Positions 32,944-39,664 of a stretch of 64,000 nucleotides of DNA are shown one piece after another. Location of the stretch: assembly GCF_001509795.1 (NCBI RefSeq), contig NZ_LLZN01000035.1:68466-132465 (forward strand), read 5' to 3'. The DNA comes from Streptomyces sp. NRRL WC-3605. Lineage in GTDB: Bacteria > Actinomycetota > Actinomycetes > Streptomycetales > Streptomycetaceae. Within the stretch, counting starts at the first letter, position 1. Every line of letters begins with the position of its first letter. Made by a program: the position numbers and the translations under genes. The notes below the pieces were generated by a model that saw nothing but the letters and a program-made list of their open reading frames with translations, did no database searches and had not been told where the DNA came from.

Positions 32944-33157
32944 CAAGTGCCTCCCTCAGCAGCGGAATCATGCGCTGCGGCAGCCGTACCACGCTCTCGT
33001 GTGCCGGAAGCGGGCTGTCCTGGACGGTCCGGGCTGTCGTGTCGGCGTCGGCCGTCACGCCCTGAATGACGAGATCCTGCGTTTCCTCGTCCACCCACAC
33101 CGCCGGGCAGCCGTGATCTCCGGACTCCGGGTCTTTCCCTACGAACCGTAGGCTCAT
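32924..33157 (-). CDS. Small hypothetical protein of the XRE/DUF6879 operon
   Basis: A 77-aa acidic protein starting MSLRFVGKDPESGDHGCPAV and ending LPQRMIPLLREALDGAEPE. It has no catalytic signature. It is the first gene of the minus-strand operon and overlaps the DUF6879 gene by 20 bp, with GAGGGG before its ATG. It is about the size of the usual DUF397 proteins in this position, so it may take their place as partner of the XRE regulator; this is inference. Confidence 0.7.
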   Translation of the reverse strand: MSLRFVGKDPESGDHGCPAVWVDEETQDLVIQGVTADADTTARTVQDSPLPAHESVVRLPQRMIPLLREALDGAEPE

Positions 33158-33180
33158 GGCCCCTCCTCAAGTCCATCCGG

Positions 33181-33262
33181 GTTGCAGTCGGTTGCACGCA
33201 GCCTCACGGCGTCCAGTCTGGGCGTCAAGGCTGCTCAGGGCCGACGTGCAACCGCGTGCAAC
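33181..33262. promoter_or_regulatory. Four-site operator in the divergent regulatory region
   Basis: GTTGCA occurs at 33181-33186 and 33191-33196; its complement TGCAAC at 33247-33252 and 33257-33262. Each pair has a 10-bp period, and the two pairs face each other across 50 bp, one near each of the two divergent promoters. A symmetrical arrangement like this points to a switch controlled by a cooperative repressor, probably the XRE protein. Confidence 0.6.
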
Positions 33263-33336
33263 TTCGTGGACCGGTGGCCTCCCCTCTCCCTACCGTCGGG
33301 GAACCGTTGCCACAACTCCTCGGGGAGAGAACGCGG

Positions 33337-33543
33337 ATGCCGACACACAAGACCACCCAGGAACCGCCCATCGACCTCCCCGTGGGCTTCAACGCCTGGT
33401 TGCTGGACTGCGCACCGGTTCCGGGCTGCGCGACGTGCCGGACCGAGTGGCGGAGCCTCAAAGCCGCCGAGGGGGCCGGGGACATCGGCCAGGCCGCCAA
33501 GCACGCCACGAAGATCCGCGACCACTCCGGGGGCCACCAGTGA
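33337..33543 (+). CDS. Small hypothetical protein with CxxC
   Basis: A 68-aa protein with three cysteines, one pair in PVPGCATCRTEWRSL, suggestive of a small metal site. Its ATG follows GGGGAGAGA. It is the first gene of the plus-strand operon that diverges from the XRE/DUF6879 unit, and its stop overlaps the start of the next gene (GTGA). Proteins of this size and position commonly accompany DUF5753/DUF6879 modules in Streptomyces. Function unknown. Confidence 0.7.
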   Translation: MPTHKTTQEPPIDLPVGFNAWLLDCAPVPGCATCRTEWRSLKAAEGAGDIGQAAKHATKIRDHSGGHQ

Positions 33544-33758
33544 CGATGGACATGCAGACCTACCGGGACGGCCGGAAGGCGGCCACGGACGCGGCGGAGG
33601 CCATCCGGGCCGCCCTGGTCGAACTCGGGCTACCGGAACGCGTATGGAGCAGCGTGCGCCCGATGGTGACCCACAGCGGTAAGCCGTACGTGCACCTGGG
33701 CATGATGCGTGCCGACGCCGTCGAGAAGATCGCCGAAGCCATCCGAGCCGGCGAATAG
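33540..33758 (+). CDS. Small hypothetical protein
   Basis: A 72-aa helix-rich protein. GTG 33540 overlaps the previous stop codon (GTGA), suggesting translational coupling; ATG 33546 is an alternative. The central VWSSVRPMVTHSGKPYVHLG and the C-terminal DAVEKIAEAIRAGE look folded. No family assigned. It lies in the plus-strand operon opposite the XRE regulator. Confidence 0.7.
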   Translation: MTMDMQTYRDGRKAATDAAEAIRAALVELGLPERVWSSVRPMVTHSGKPYVHLGMMRADAVEKIAEAIRAGE

Positions 33759-33790
33759 GGCCCGCGCCCAACTCCTCCGCGATGAAGCCC

Positions 33791-33816
33791 GATTGTCAGT
33801 ACCTGGTGCGACAATC
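33791..33816. promoter_or_regulatory. Inverted repeat at the nuclease promoter
   Basis: GATTGTC (33791-33797) and GACAATC (33810-33816), separated by 12 bp, end 6 bp before the nuclease start codon. Binding here would block initiation; it may equally be part of the leader. Confidence 0.55.
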
Positions 33817-33822
33817 AGTCGT

Positions 33823-34647
33823 ATGCCTGATGCGCTGCGCTCCCTGGACGACATGCTGACCAATCCGAACGGCATGTCAGATGATGAGGTTCAACGCCTT
33901 CGTTGCGAGAAGGTGCTCGGCACAACTGCGGTCCTCCTCCATCAGGATGGAGACGCCAAGGCCGCTGAGCTGGCCATCATGCTCGCTGAGGTTGTGACGC
34001 TGGAGCTGGAGTACAGCGAAACGGACTGGGGCGTGGAGTACTACGAGGCGTACCTGGAAGTGGAGCCTCATCTTGTCCCGCAGTTCACTCAGGACGATCT
34101 CGGCCGGATCGAGGGATCGATGCGGGCTGCGACGCGCAAGGACAAGTTCACGATCAAGGAACTCTACGTGCGCCCGATCCTCCCAAGTGTGGGAGCGGAC
34201 TGGCGGCAGCAACTCAAGGCGGCTAACGGGCCGCATCCCACGAACCAGGCTCGACGTGTGCGTGTAGAGCCGCAGCACCCGGTAGAGGACGGGCTCCACT
34301 TCACGAATGTGTGGGAGCACAACGTGTACCAGGTCCTGAAAGAGCATCAGGCCCGACTGCCGGAGCACGAAACCATCGGGATCGTGCCCCTTGCGGCGGT
34401 GCGAGTGCCCCGGCACACCTTCGAACCCGACTTCTTGATCACCTACAAGGGCCGCGCGGGGGTGATCGAAGTGGACGGCCCCCACCACGAGGGCCCCAAG
34501 CGAGCCTCCAATGATCACAGCCGAACTGATCTGCTGATCAACGCCGGGGTCGAGTGGGTCGCTCGTCTGGACGTGCGCGACACGACGCAGAAGGCAGAGG
34601 TCGAGAGGTTCGTCAGCAACTTCCTGGCACGCCTCACCCGGCGGTAG
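33823..34647 (+). CDS. PD-(D/E)XK nuclease (DUF559/Vsr-like fold), element cargo
   Basis: A 274-aa protein with an N-terminal helical part of unknown role (residues 1-150) and a C-terminal nuclease domain. The order is Glu165 (NVWEHNVYQVLKEH), PDF at 203 in HTFEPDFLITYKG, then GVIEVDGPHHEG with Glu216 and Asp218, then SNDHSRTDLLINAG with Asp231 and Arg234, closing with a strand VEWVARLDV. This matches DUF559/very-short-patch-repair-like nucleases. Such genes on mobile elements may act against competing phages or in DNA processing. The ATG at 33823 is close to an inverted repeat, with no good ribosome-binding site. It overlaps the convergent 62-aa gene by 14 bp. Confidence 0.8.
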   Translation: MPDALRSLDDMLTNPNGMSDDEVQRLRCEKVLGTTAVLLHQDGDAKAAELAIMLAEVVTLELEYSETDWGVEYYEAYLEVEPHLVPQFTQDDLGRIEGSMRAATRKDKFTIKELYVRPILPSVGADWRQQLKAANGPHPTNQARRVRVEPQHPVEDGLHFTNVWEHNVYQVLKEHQARLPEHETIGIVPLAAVRVPRHTFEPDFLITYKGRAGVIEVDGPHHEGPKRASNDHSRTDLLINAGVEWVARLDVRDTTQKAEVERFVSNFLARLTRR

Positions 34648-34822
34648 CCGTTCGCTCGCGTGCTTCCTGGGCGTTGATGACGCGCCGCATGAGGGCGTCC
34701 GCCCAGGTGCGCCGCTCGCTTCCTTCGGGGGCCTGCCACTTCATGGAGGGCAGGATGTCGGCCAGGGTGGCCAGGTCGTCTTGATCCATTTCGGCAATGG
34801 ATACGGAGAGGTCGAGTGCCAT
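34634..34822 (-). CDS. Small acidic protein at the right end of the element
   Basis: A 62-aa protein: an acidic half with AEMDQDDLATLADILPSM and a basic half ending with NAQEARERTATAG. It has a possible AGGGTG ribosome-binding site. It is transcribed leftward, away from attR, and overlaps the 3' end of the nuclease gene. Function unknown; a regulator or antitoxin-like inhibitor of the nuclease is imaginable but not supported. Confidence 0.55.
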   Translation of the reverse strand: MALDLSVSIAEMDQDDLATLADILPSMKWQAPEGSERRTWADALMRRVINAQEARERTATAG

Positions 34823-35095
34823 TTTGATCACCCTCTTGGTTGGGCTTTGCCTCTCGACGCTACGCCTCCACACCCCCTCTGACCAGGGGTTTTGACGCAA
34901 ACCTCGCGGGTAGCTTGTGCCCGTCGCAAGGGCTGTCCGGGGCTTGCGTGACCGGGACGGGAACGGGACCGTCGGATGTCTGGCGGTACTGAGGTTTGAC
35001 CGGCCGACGCGACCAGTAGTAGAAGGTAGTGCAGGGCACAGCGCTCGATGCTGGCCAGTGTTTTCGCAGGTGGGCACACCGCTCAGCGGCTCATA
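34823..35095. other. Noncoding right end of the element
   Basis: 273 bp without a supported gene. It contains the right copy of the 13-bp repeat (35034-35046) and ends in the attR core, as expected for the recombination region of an integrated element. Confidence 0.5.
35034..35046 (+). repeat. Candidate integrase arm-type site, right copy
   Basis: GGGCACAGCGCTC, identical to 24881-24893 and in the same orientation. Confidence 0.5.
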
Positions 35096-35114
35096 CTGCG
35101 CGACTACCTCGACT
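35096..35114 (+). other. attR core of the integrated element
   Basis: The second copy of CTGCGCGACTACCTCGACT, followed by GA, so the displaced native hrdB end would read TGA as stop. The original hrdB terminator follows at 35130. Confidence 0.9.
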
Positions 35115-35129
35115 GAGCCGCCCGACGTA

Positions 35130-35173
35130 CCAGGAAGGCCCGGCACCCCTCGGGGGGGGCCGGGCCTTCCTGG
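35130..35173 (+). terminator. Original hrdB terminator, displaced by the element
   Basis: Arms CCAGGAAGGCCCGG (35130-35143) and CCGGGCCTTCCTGG (35160-35173). It lies 13 bp after the native TGA, the normal place for the hrdB terminator before insertion. Confidence 0.88.
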
Positions 35174-35250
35174 CGTGCGCGCGCGGGTGCGGGCCCGGAC
35201 CGGCTGAATCACTCTGGGTGTGCCATGACCACCCGAGAGTGAGGAGCGTC

Positions 35251-36108
35251 ATGCGTCGTACCTTTGTCCGGGCGCTGGCCCGGCCGCTGGTTCTGGCGGC
35301 CGCGGCGGCCGTCATACCGCTGGTCACGGCCGCCCCGGCGGCCGCCGACCGTGTCGTCGTCGGCGGGTTCCCCGTCGATGTGTCCCAGAGTCCCTGGACG
35401 GTGGCGCTGTCCAGCCGTGACCGGTTCGGGGGTACCCGGGCGGGGCAGTTCTGCGTGGGCGTCGCCGTGGGGCGCTCCACCGTGCTCACGGCGGCCCACT
35501 GCCTCAGCTCGGAGGTCCTGGGCTCCCCGCCGGACCAGGTGAGCGACCTCCGAGTGATAGCGGGGCGCACAGATCTGACGTCCACGCGAGGCAAGGAGAT
35601 CCCCGTCAGCGACGCCTGGGTGAACCCGGACTACGACGGCGACACCAACGACGGCGACTTCGCCGTGGTCTCGCTCGCCGAGGCGCTGCCCGCCACCTCG
35701 GTCATCAGGATGGCGGGTGCCGGCGACCCCGCCTACGTTCCGGGGACCCCGGCCCTGGTCTACGGCTGGGGGGATGTCACGGGGGCGGGGGACTATCCGC
35801 GGGGGCTGCGGGCCGCTCGGGTGCGGGTGCTGCCGGACGCGCTGTGCGAGGAGGCGTATCCGGGCGGTGGTGAGGGGCGGTACCTGGCGGACAGCATGGT
35901 GTGCGCCGGGGAGCGCGAAGGAGGCCGGGACGCCTGCCAGGGGGACAGCGGAGGGCCCCTGGTCGCGCAGGGGAAGCTGATCGGACTGGTCTCCTGGGGC
36001 AACGGCTGCGGCCGTGCGGGGAGCCCCGGTGTCTACACGCGGGTGTCCGACGTCATCCGGGCCGCGGGCTGGCGCTCCGCGACGCGGGAGGGTGCGGGAA
36101 GCGGCTGA
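35251..36108 (+). CDS. Secreted trypsin-like serine protease
   Basis: A 285-aa S1-family protease exported by the Sec system. The first 37 residues are a signal peptide with a basic start and a hydrophobic core ending AAPAAA. The mature part begins DRVVVGGFP, like activated trypsins. The triad is visible: His in TAAHC, Asp in NDGDFAVVSL, Ser in ACQGDSGGPL. The specificity-pocket Asp is the one in GGRDACQGDSGGP, six residues before Ser as in trypsin, suggesting cleavage after Arg/Lys. GAGGAG precedes the ATG. It normally lies beside hrdB; here the element separates them. A strong terminator follows. Confidence 0.95.
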   Translation: MRRTFVRALARPLVLAAAAAVIPLVTAAPAAADRVVVGGFPVDVSQSPWTVALSSRDRFGGTRAGQFCVGVAVGRSTVLTAAHCLSSEVLGSPPDQVSDLRVIAGRTDLTSTRGKEIPVSDAWVNPDYDGDTNDGDFAVVSLAEALPATSVIRMAGAGDPAYVPGTPALVYGWGDVTGAGDYPRGLRAARVRVLPDALCEEAYPGGGEGRYLADSMVCAGEREGGRDACQGDSGGPLVAQGKLIGLVSWGNGCGRAGSPGVYTRVSDVIRAAGWRSATREGAGSG

Positions 36109-36125
36109 GCGCCGCTGAGAAGAGC

Positions 36126-36168
36126 ACGGGCGGTCCCCCCTGAGGTTTCCACAGGGGGGACCGCCCGT
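36126..36168. terminator. Terminator between the protease gene and the zinc-ribbon gene
   Basis: Perfect 17-bp arms, ACGGGCGGTCCCCCCTG (36126-36142) and its complement (36152-36168), in the convergent gap. Confidence 0.92.
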
Positions 36169-36210
36169 CTGTCGGCCTGTGCCGATGCTGGCTCGTCGTG
36201 ATGCGAGGTG

Positions 36211-36441
36211 TCAGCGCTCTTCGTCGTTCGCCGTTCCGGGAGCAGCCGTGAGACGCTCCGTCTCATCCTGTATCTCGGCGGCGATCTTCTTGAGTTCCGG
36301 CTCGAACTTGCGACCGTGGTGGGCGCAGAAGAGCAGTTCTCCGCCGCTGAGCAGGACGACGCGCACGTACGCCTGGGCGCCGCAACGGTCGCAGCGGTCA
36401 GCGGCCGTCAGGGGGCTCGCGGGGGTCAGAACAGTAGTCAC
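36211..36441 (-). CDS. Small zinc-ribbon protein (DUF7455-like)
   Basis: A 76-aa protein conserved next to hrdB in Streptomyces. It has CDRCGAQAYVRV and, 20 residues on, FCAHHGRKF, giving a four-ligand zinc site (Cys, Cys, Cys, His). The C-terminal 30 residues are helical and acidic. GTG start with GAAGAGGC upstream. Function unknown; similar small ribbons often associate with transcription or translation machinery. Confidence 0.82.
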   Translation of the reverse strand: MTTVLTPASPLTAADRCDRCGAQAYVRVVLLSGGELLFCAHHGRKFEPELKKIAAEIQDETERLTAAPGTANDEER

Positions 36442-36885
36442 GTCGCCTCTTCTCTAGCTCGACGAGCTGTCGTACCAGGGTCAACATCCAACCAGCCCCA
36501 AAACGTTCCCGCTCGTGGCTTCTCCCAGAGAGAAATTTTCTCGGGGGTGGTGGGCTGCTGCCGGTGTGGCGGCGAATGTGCCGTATTGCGTGCTGTCGTG
36601 CTTACGGTTTCGCGCTCTCGGTCATGGTCGGTCCTCCCCGGCCGGGTTGCCGGTTTGTTCAGGAGGACGTGCCCGGAGCCTAAATGGTTCATGCCCGTAA
36701 GGGAACGTGATATGTGCTTCACTCCCCAGAGGGATCGAACATCCATACGAGTCTGGACTAGGGTGACTTCCGACGAGGGTGGCGTTACAACGGCTCTACC
36801 AGGCCTCGGTACCCTCTGAGCGGCAACCGAAGCCACGCCCGTACCCACAAGGGCGCCCAGTGAAATTCAGCGAGGAGCGAACCGC
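36442..36885. other. Divergent intergenic region upstream of parE
   Basis: 444 bp between the zinc-ribbon gene and parE, divergent. It must contain both promoters. I see no RNA gene; open frames in it lack support. Confidence 0.45.
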
Positions 36886-39009
36886 GTGACCGCCGATACG
36901 TCCGTGCCGTCCACAGCGCTGCTGGCAGGAGCAGACCGGGACGGTTCCAACTACACCGCGCGGCACCTGCTCGTCCTCGAGGGCCTCGAAGCCGTGCGCA
37001 AGCGCCCCGGCATGTACATCGGGTCGACCGACAGCCGCGGTCTGATGCACTGCCTCTGGGAGATCATCGACAACTCCGTGGACGAGGCCCTCGGCGGCTA
37101 CTGCGACCACATCGAGGTGATCCTCCACGACGACGGCTCCGTCGAGGTGCGCGACAACGGCCGGGGCATCCCGGTCGACGTCGAGCCCAAGACCGGCCTC
37201 TCCGGTGTCGAGGTCGTCATGACCAAGCTGCACGCCGGCGGAAAGTTCGGCGGCGGCTCGTACGCCGCCTCCGGCGGTCTGCACGGCGTCGGCGCCTCCG
37301 TGGTGAACGCCCTGTCCGCCCGGCTCGACGTCGAGGTCGACCGCGGCGGCCACACCCACGCGATCAGCTTCCGGCGCGGGGTGCCCGGTGCCTTCGCCGC
37401 CGACGGCCCGACGGCGAAGTTCGAGGCCAAGAGCGGCCTGCGCAAGACGAAGAAGATCCCCAAGACGCGTGAGGGCACGCGCGTGCGGTACTGGGCCGAC
37501 CGCCAGATCTTCCTCAAGGACGCCAAGCTCGATCTGGAGACGCTGCACCAGCGGGCCCGCCAGACCGCCTTCCTGGTGCCCGGCCTGACCATCGTCGTCC
37601 GGGACGAGGTCGGTCTCGGCGCGGGCGGCAGCAAGGGTGAGGAGTCCTTCCGCTTCGACGGCGGCATCAGCGAGTTCTGCGAGTACCTGGCCTCTGACAA
37701 GCCGGTCTGCGACGTCCTCCGCTTCACCGGACAGGGCACCTTCAGGGAGACCGTCCCGGTCCTAGACGAACACGGCCAGATGACCCCCACCCAGGTCACC
37801 CGCGAGCTGGGCGTCGACGTCGCCATGCGCTGGGGCACCGGCTACGACACGACCCTGAAGTCGTTCGTGAACATCATCGCCACCCCCAAGGGCGGCACAC
37901 ATGTCGCGGGCTTCGAGACCGCCGTCGCCGGCACCATGAACGAGGTGCTGCGCGCCAAGAAGATGCTCCGCGTCGCCGAGGACGACATCGTCAAGGACGA
38001 CGCCCTGGAGGGCCTCACCGCGGTCGTCACCGTCCGTCTCGCCGAGCCGCAGTTCGAGGGGCAGACCAAGGAGGTCCTCGGCACCTCGGCGGCCCGCCGG
38101 ATCGTGAACGCCGTGATCGCCAAGGAGCTCAAGGCGTTCCTGACGTCCACCAAGCGGGACGCGGCGGCACAGGCGCGCGTGGTCCTCGAGAAGGCCGTCG
38201 CCGCCGCCCGGACCCGTATCGCGGCCCGCCAGCACAAGGACGCACAGCGCCGCAAGACGGCCCTGGAGTCCTCCTCGCTCCCCGCGAAGCTCGCGGACTG
38301 CCGCAGCGACGACGTCGACCGCAGCGAGCTCTTCATCGTCGAGGGCGACTCCGCGCTGGGCACCGCCAAGCTCGCCCGGAACTCCGAGTTCCAGGCGCTC
38401 CTGCCCATCCGCGGCAAGATCCTCAACGTCCAGAAGTCGTCCGTGACGGACATGCTCAAGAACGCCGAGTGCGGAGCGATCATCCAGGTCATAGGGGCGG
38501 GATCGGGCCGGACCTTCGACATCGACGCGGCCCGCTACGGCAAGATCATCATGATGACCGACGCCGACGTCGACGGCTCCCACATCCGCACGCTGCTGCT
38601 GACGCTCTTCCAGCGGTACATGCGCCCGATGATCGAGGCGGGCCGGGTCTTCGCCGCGGTGCCCCCGCTGCACCGGATCGAGCTCGTCCAGCCCAAGAAG
38701 GGCCAGGACAAGTACGTGTACACGTACTCGGACCGCGAGCTGCGCGACAAGCTCATGGAGTTCGAGAGCAAGGGCGTGCGCTACAAGGACTCCATCCAGC
38801 GCTACAAGGGCCTCGGCGAGATGGACGCCGACCAGCTCGCGGAGACGACCATGGACCCGCGCCACCGCACCCTGCGGCGGATCAGCCTCACCGACCTCGA
38901 GGCGGCCGAGCGGGTCTTCGACCTCCTGATGGGCAACGACGTGGCGCCGCGCAAGGAGTTCATCTCCAGCTCGGCGGCGACGCTCGACCGGTCGCGCATC
39001 GACACCTGA
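36886..39009 (+). CDS. parE: DNA topoisomerase IV subunit B
   Basis: ATPase subunit of topoisomerase IV, which unlinks daughter chromosomes. The 707-aa product has a GHKL ATPase domain (EIIDNSVDEALGG with the catalytic Glu/Asn, DNGRGIPVD, and the GGLHGVGASVVNALS lid), a transducer domain, and a TOPRIM domain with EGDSALGTAK and DADVDGSHIRTLLLTLF. I call it ParE rather than GyrB because of the neighbours: hrdB on one side and parC further on, the topoisomerase IV positions in Streptomyces, whereas gyrAB lies near dnaA. Start GTG 36886; a terminator hairpin follows at 39030. Confidence 0.94.
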   Translation: MTADTSVPSTALLAGADRDGSNYTARHLLVLEGLEAVRKRPGMYIGSTDSRGLMHCLWEIIDNSVDEALGGYCDHIEVILHDDGSVEVRDNGRGIPVDVEPKTGLSGVEVVMTKLHAGGKFGGGSYAASGGLHGVGASVVNALSARLDVEVDRGGHTHAISFRRGVPGAFAADGPTAKFEAKSGLRKTKKIPKTREGTRVRYWADRQIFLKDAKLDLETLHQRARQTAFLVPGLTIVVRDEVGLGAGGSKGEESFRFDGGISEFCEYLASDKPVCDVLRFTGQGTFRETVPVLDEHGQMTPTQVTRELGVDVAMRWGTGYDTTLKSFVNIIATPKGGTHVAGFETAVAGTMNEVLRAKKMLRVAEDDIVKDDALEGLTAVVTVRLAEPQFEGQTKEVLGTSAARRIVNAVIAKELKAFLTSTKRDAAAQARVVLEKAVAAARTRIAARQHKDAQRRKTALESSSLPAKLADCRSDDVDRSELFIVEGDSALGTAKLARNSEFQALLPIRGKILNVQKSSVTDMLKNAECGAIIQVIGAGSGRTFDIDAARYGKIIMMTDADVDGSHIRTLLLTLFQRYMRPMIEAGRVFAAVPPLHRIELVQPKKGQDKYVYTYSDRELRDKLMEFESKGVRYKDSIQRYKGLGEMDADQLAETTMDPRHRTLRRISLTDLEAAERVFDLLMGNDVAPRKEFISSSAATLDRSRIDT

Positions 39010-39029
39010 GCCGTACGGCGGTACGGAGG

Positions 39030-39057
39030 ACCGGCCGGGGCCCGAGCCCCGGCCGGT
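39030..39057 (+). terminator. Terminator after parE
   Basis: ACCGGCCGGGGC (39030-39041) and GCCCCGGCCGGT (39046-39057) with a 4-nt loop. Confidence 0.88.
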
Positions 39058-39202
39058 TCCGCCGTTCCGGGGCCCTTCCCGCGGTCGACGCGACTCCTGC
39101 GGTGCCCGGCTGGTATGCGGTTTTGCCTGCTGAATCACCTGATGGGGTGAAACGCTCCGAGAAGCCCGGTCGGCGGTCTTTCCGTTCTGTCCATGCTTGG
39201 GC

Positions 39203-39664
39203 ATGTGCTCAAGCGAAGGTCGTCCCCGCGACGCCAGAACCCCGCGGTACGACGATCCCTGGTACGACGCCCTCGCCTCCGGATGGGGCGAGTCGGACGT
39301 CATGGAGGTCCCTGACGCCGCCCCGCCGGCCGCCGCCGACGTGTACCTCGAGGTGCAGCGCAGCGCCGCCTTCCAGGAAGTGCGCAGCCGCTACCGGAGG
39401 TTCGTGCTGCCGGCCGCCGCCGGGTTCCTGTCCTGGTACTTCGCCTACGTCGTGACCGCCACCACCGCACCCGACCTGATGGCCCGGCCCGTGGCCGGCG
39501 CCGTGAACGTCGCGATGCTCGCGGGCCTCGGGCAGTTCCTCACCACGTTCCTGCTCACCTGGGCCTACACCCGCCACGCGCGCCTGCGCCGCGACCGGGC
39601 CGCGCTCGAACTGCGCTGGGACACCCAGGAGCTGACGCGGGGCACCAAGGGGGGCGTGGCATGA
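39203..39664 (+). CDS. DUF485 membrane protein, partner of the solute symporter
   Basis: A 153-aa protein with two membrane segments (about residues 73-95, FVLPAAAGFLSWYFAYVVTA, and 105-130, VAMLAGLGQFLTTFLLTWAY), the DUF485 pattern. DUF485 proteins are nearly always encoded beside acetate/solute:sodium symporters. The N-terminal YDDPWYDALASGWGE motif looks conserved, so I take ATG 39203 rather than the shorter ATG 39302; TTG 39197 is also possible. Its stop overlaps the symporter start (ATGA), indicating translational coupling. The role in transport is not established. Confidence 0.82.
   Translation: MCSSEGRPRDARTPRYDDPWYDALASGWGESDVMEVPDAAPPAAADVYLEVQRSAAFQEVRSRYRRFVLPAAAGFLSWYFAYVVTATTAPDLMARPVAGAVNVAMLAGLGQFLTTFLLTWAYTRHARLRRDRAALELRWDTQELTRGTKGGVA

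Larger units (their letters stand above)
24818..35114 (+). mobile_element. Satellite-like integrative element with a lone HK97 capsid gene, inserted in hrdB
   Basis: About 10.3 kb between 19-bp direct repeats. The order is integrase, 80-aa protein, Xis/BldC-like HTH, second small HTH-like protein, RepA-like ATPase, iteron array, hypothetical, HK97 major capsid protein, small protein, zinc-finger protein, then a minus-strand XRE-DUF5753/DUF6879/77-aa module, two small plus-strand proteins, PD-(D/E)XK nuclease and a 62-aa minus-strand protein. Base composition is more AT-rich than the backbone in several parts. The layout resembles small actinobacterial mini-prophages such as phiRv1/phiRv2 of Mycobacterium and phage-inducible islands, but portal, terminase, protease and tail genes are absent. 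Host synteny resumes immediately on the right with the protease and parE. Autonomy, helper dependence and packaging are not shown by sequence. Confidence 0.88.
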
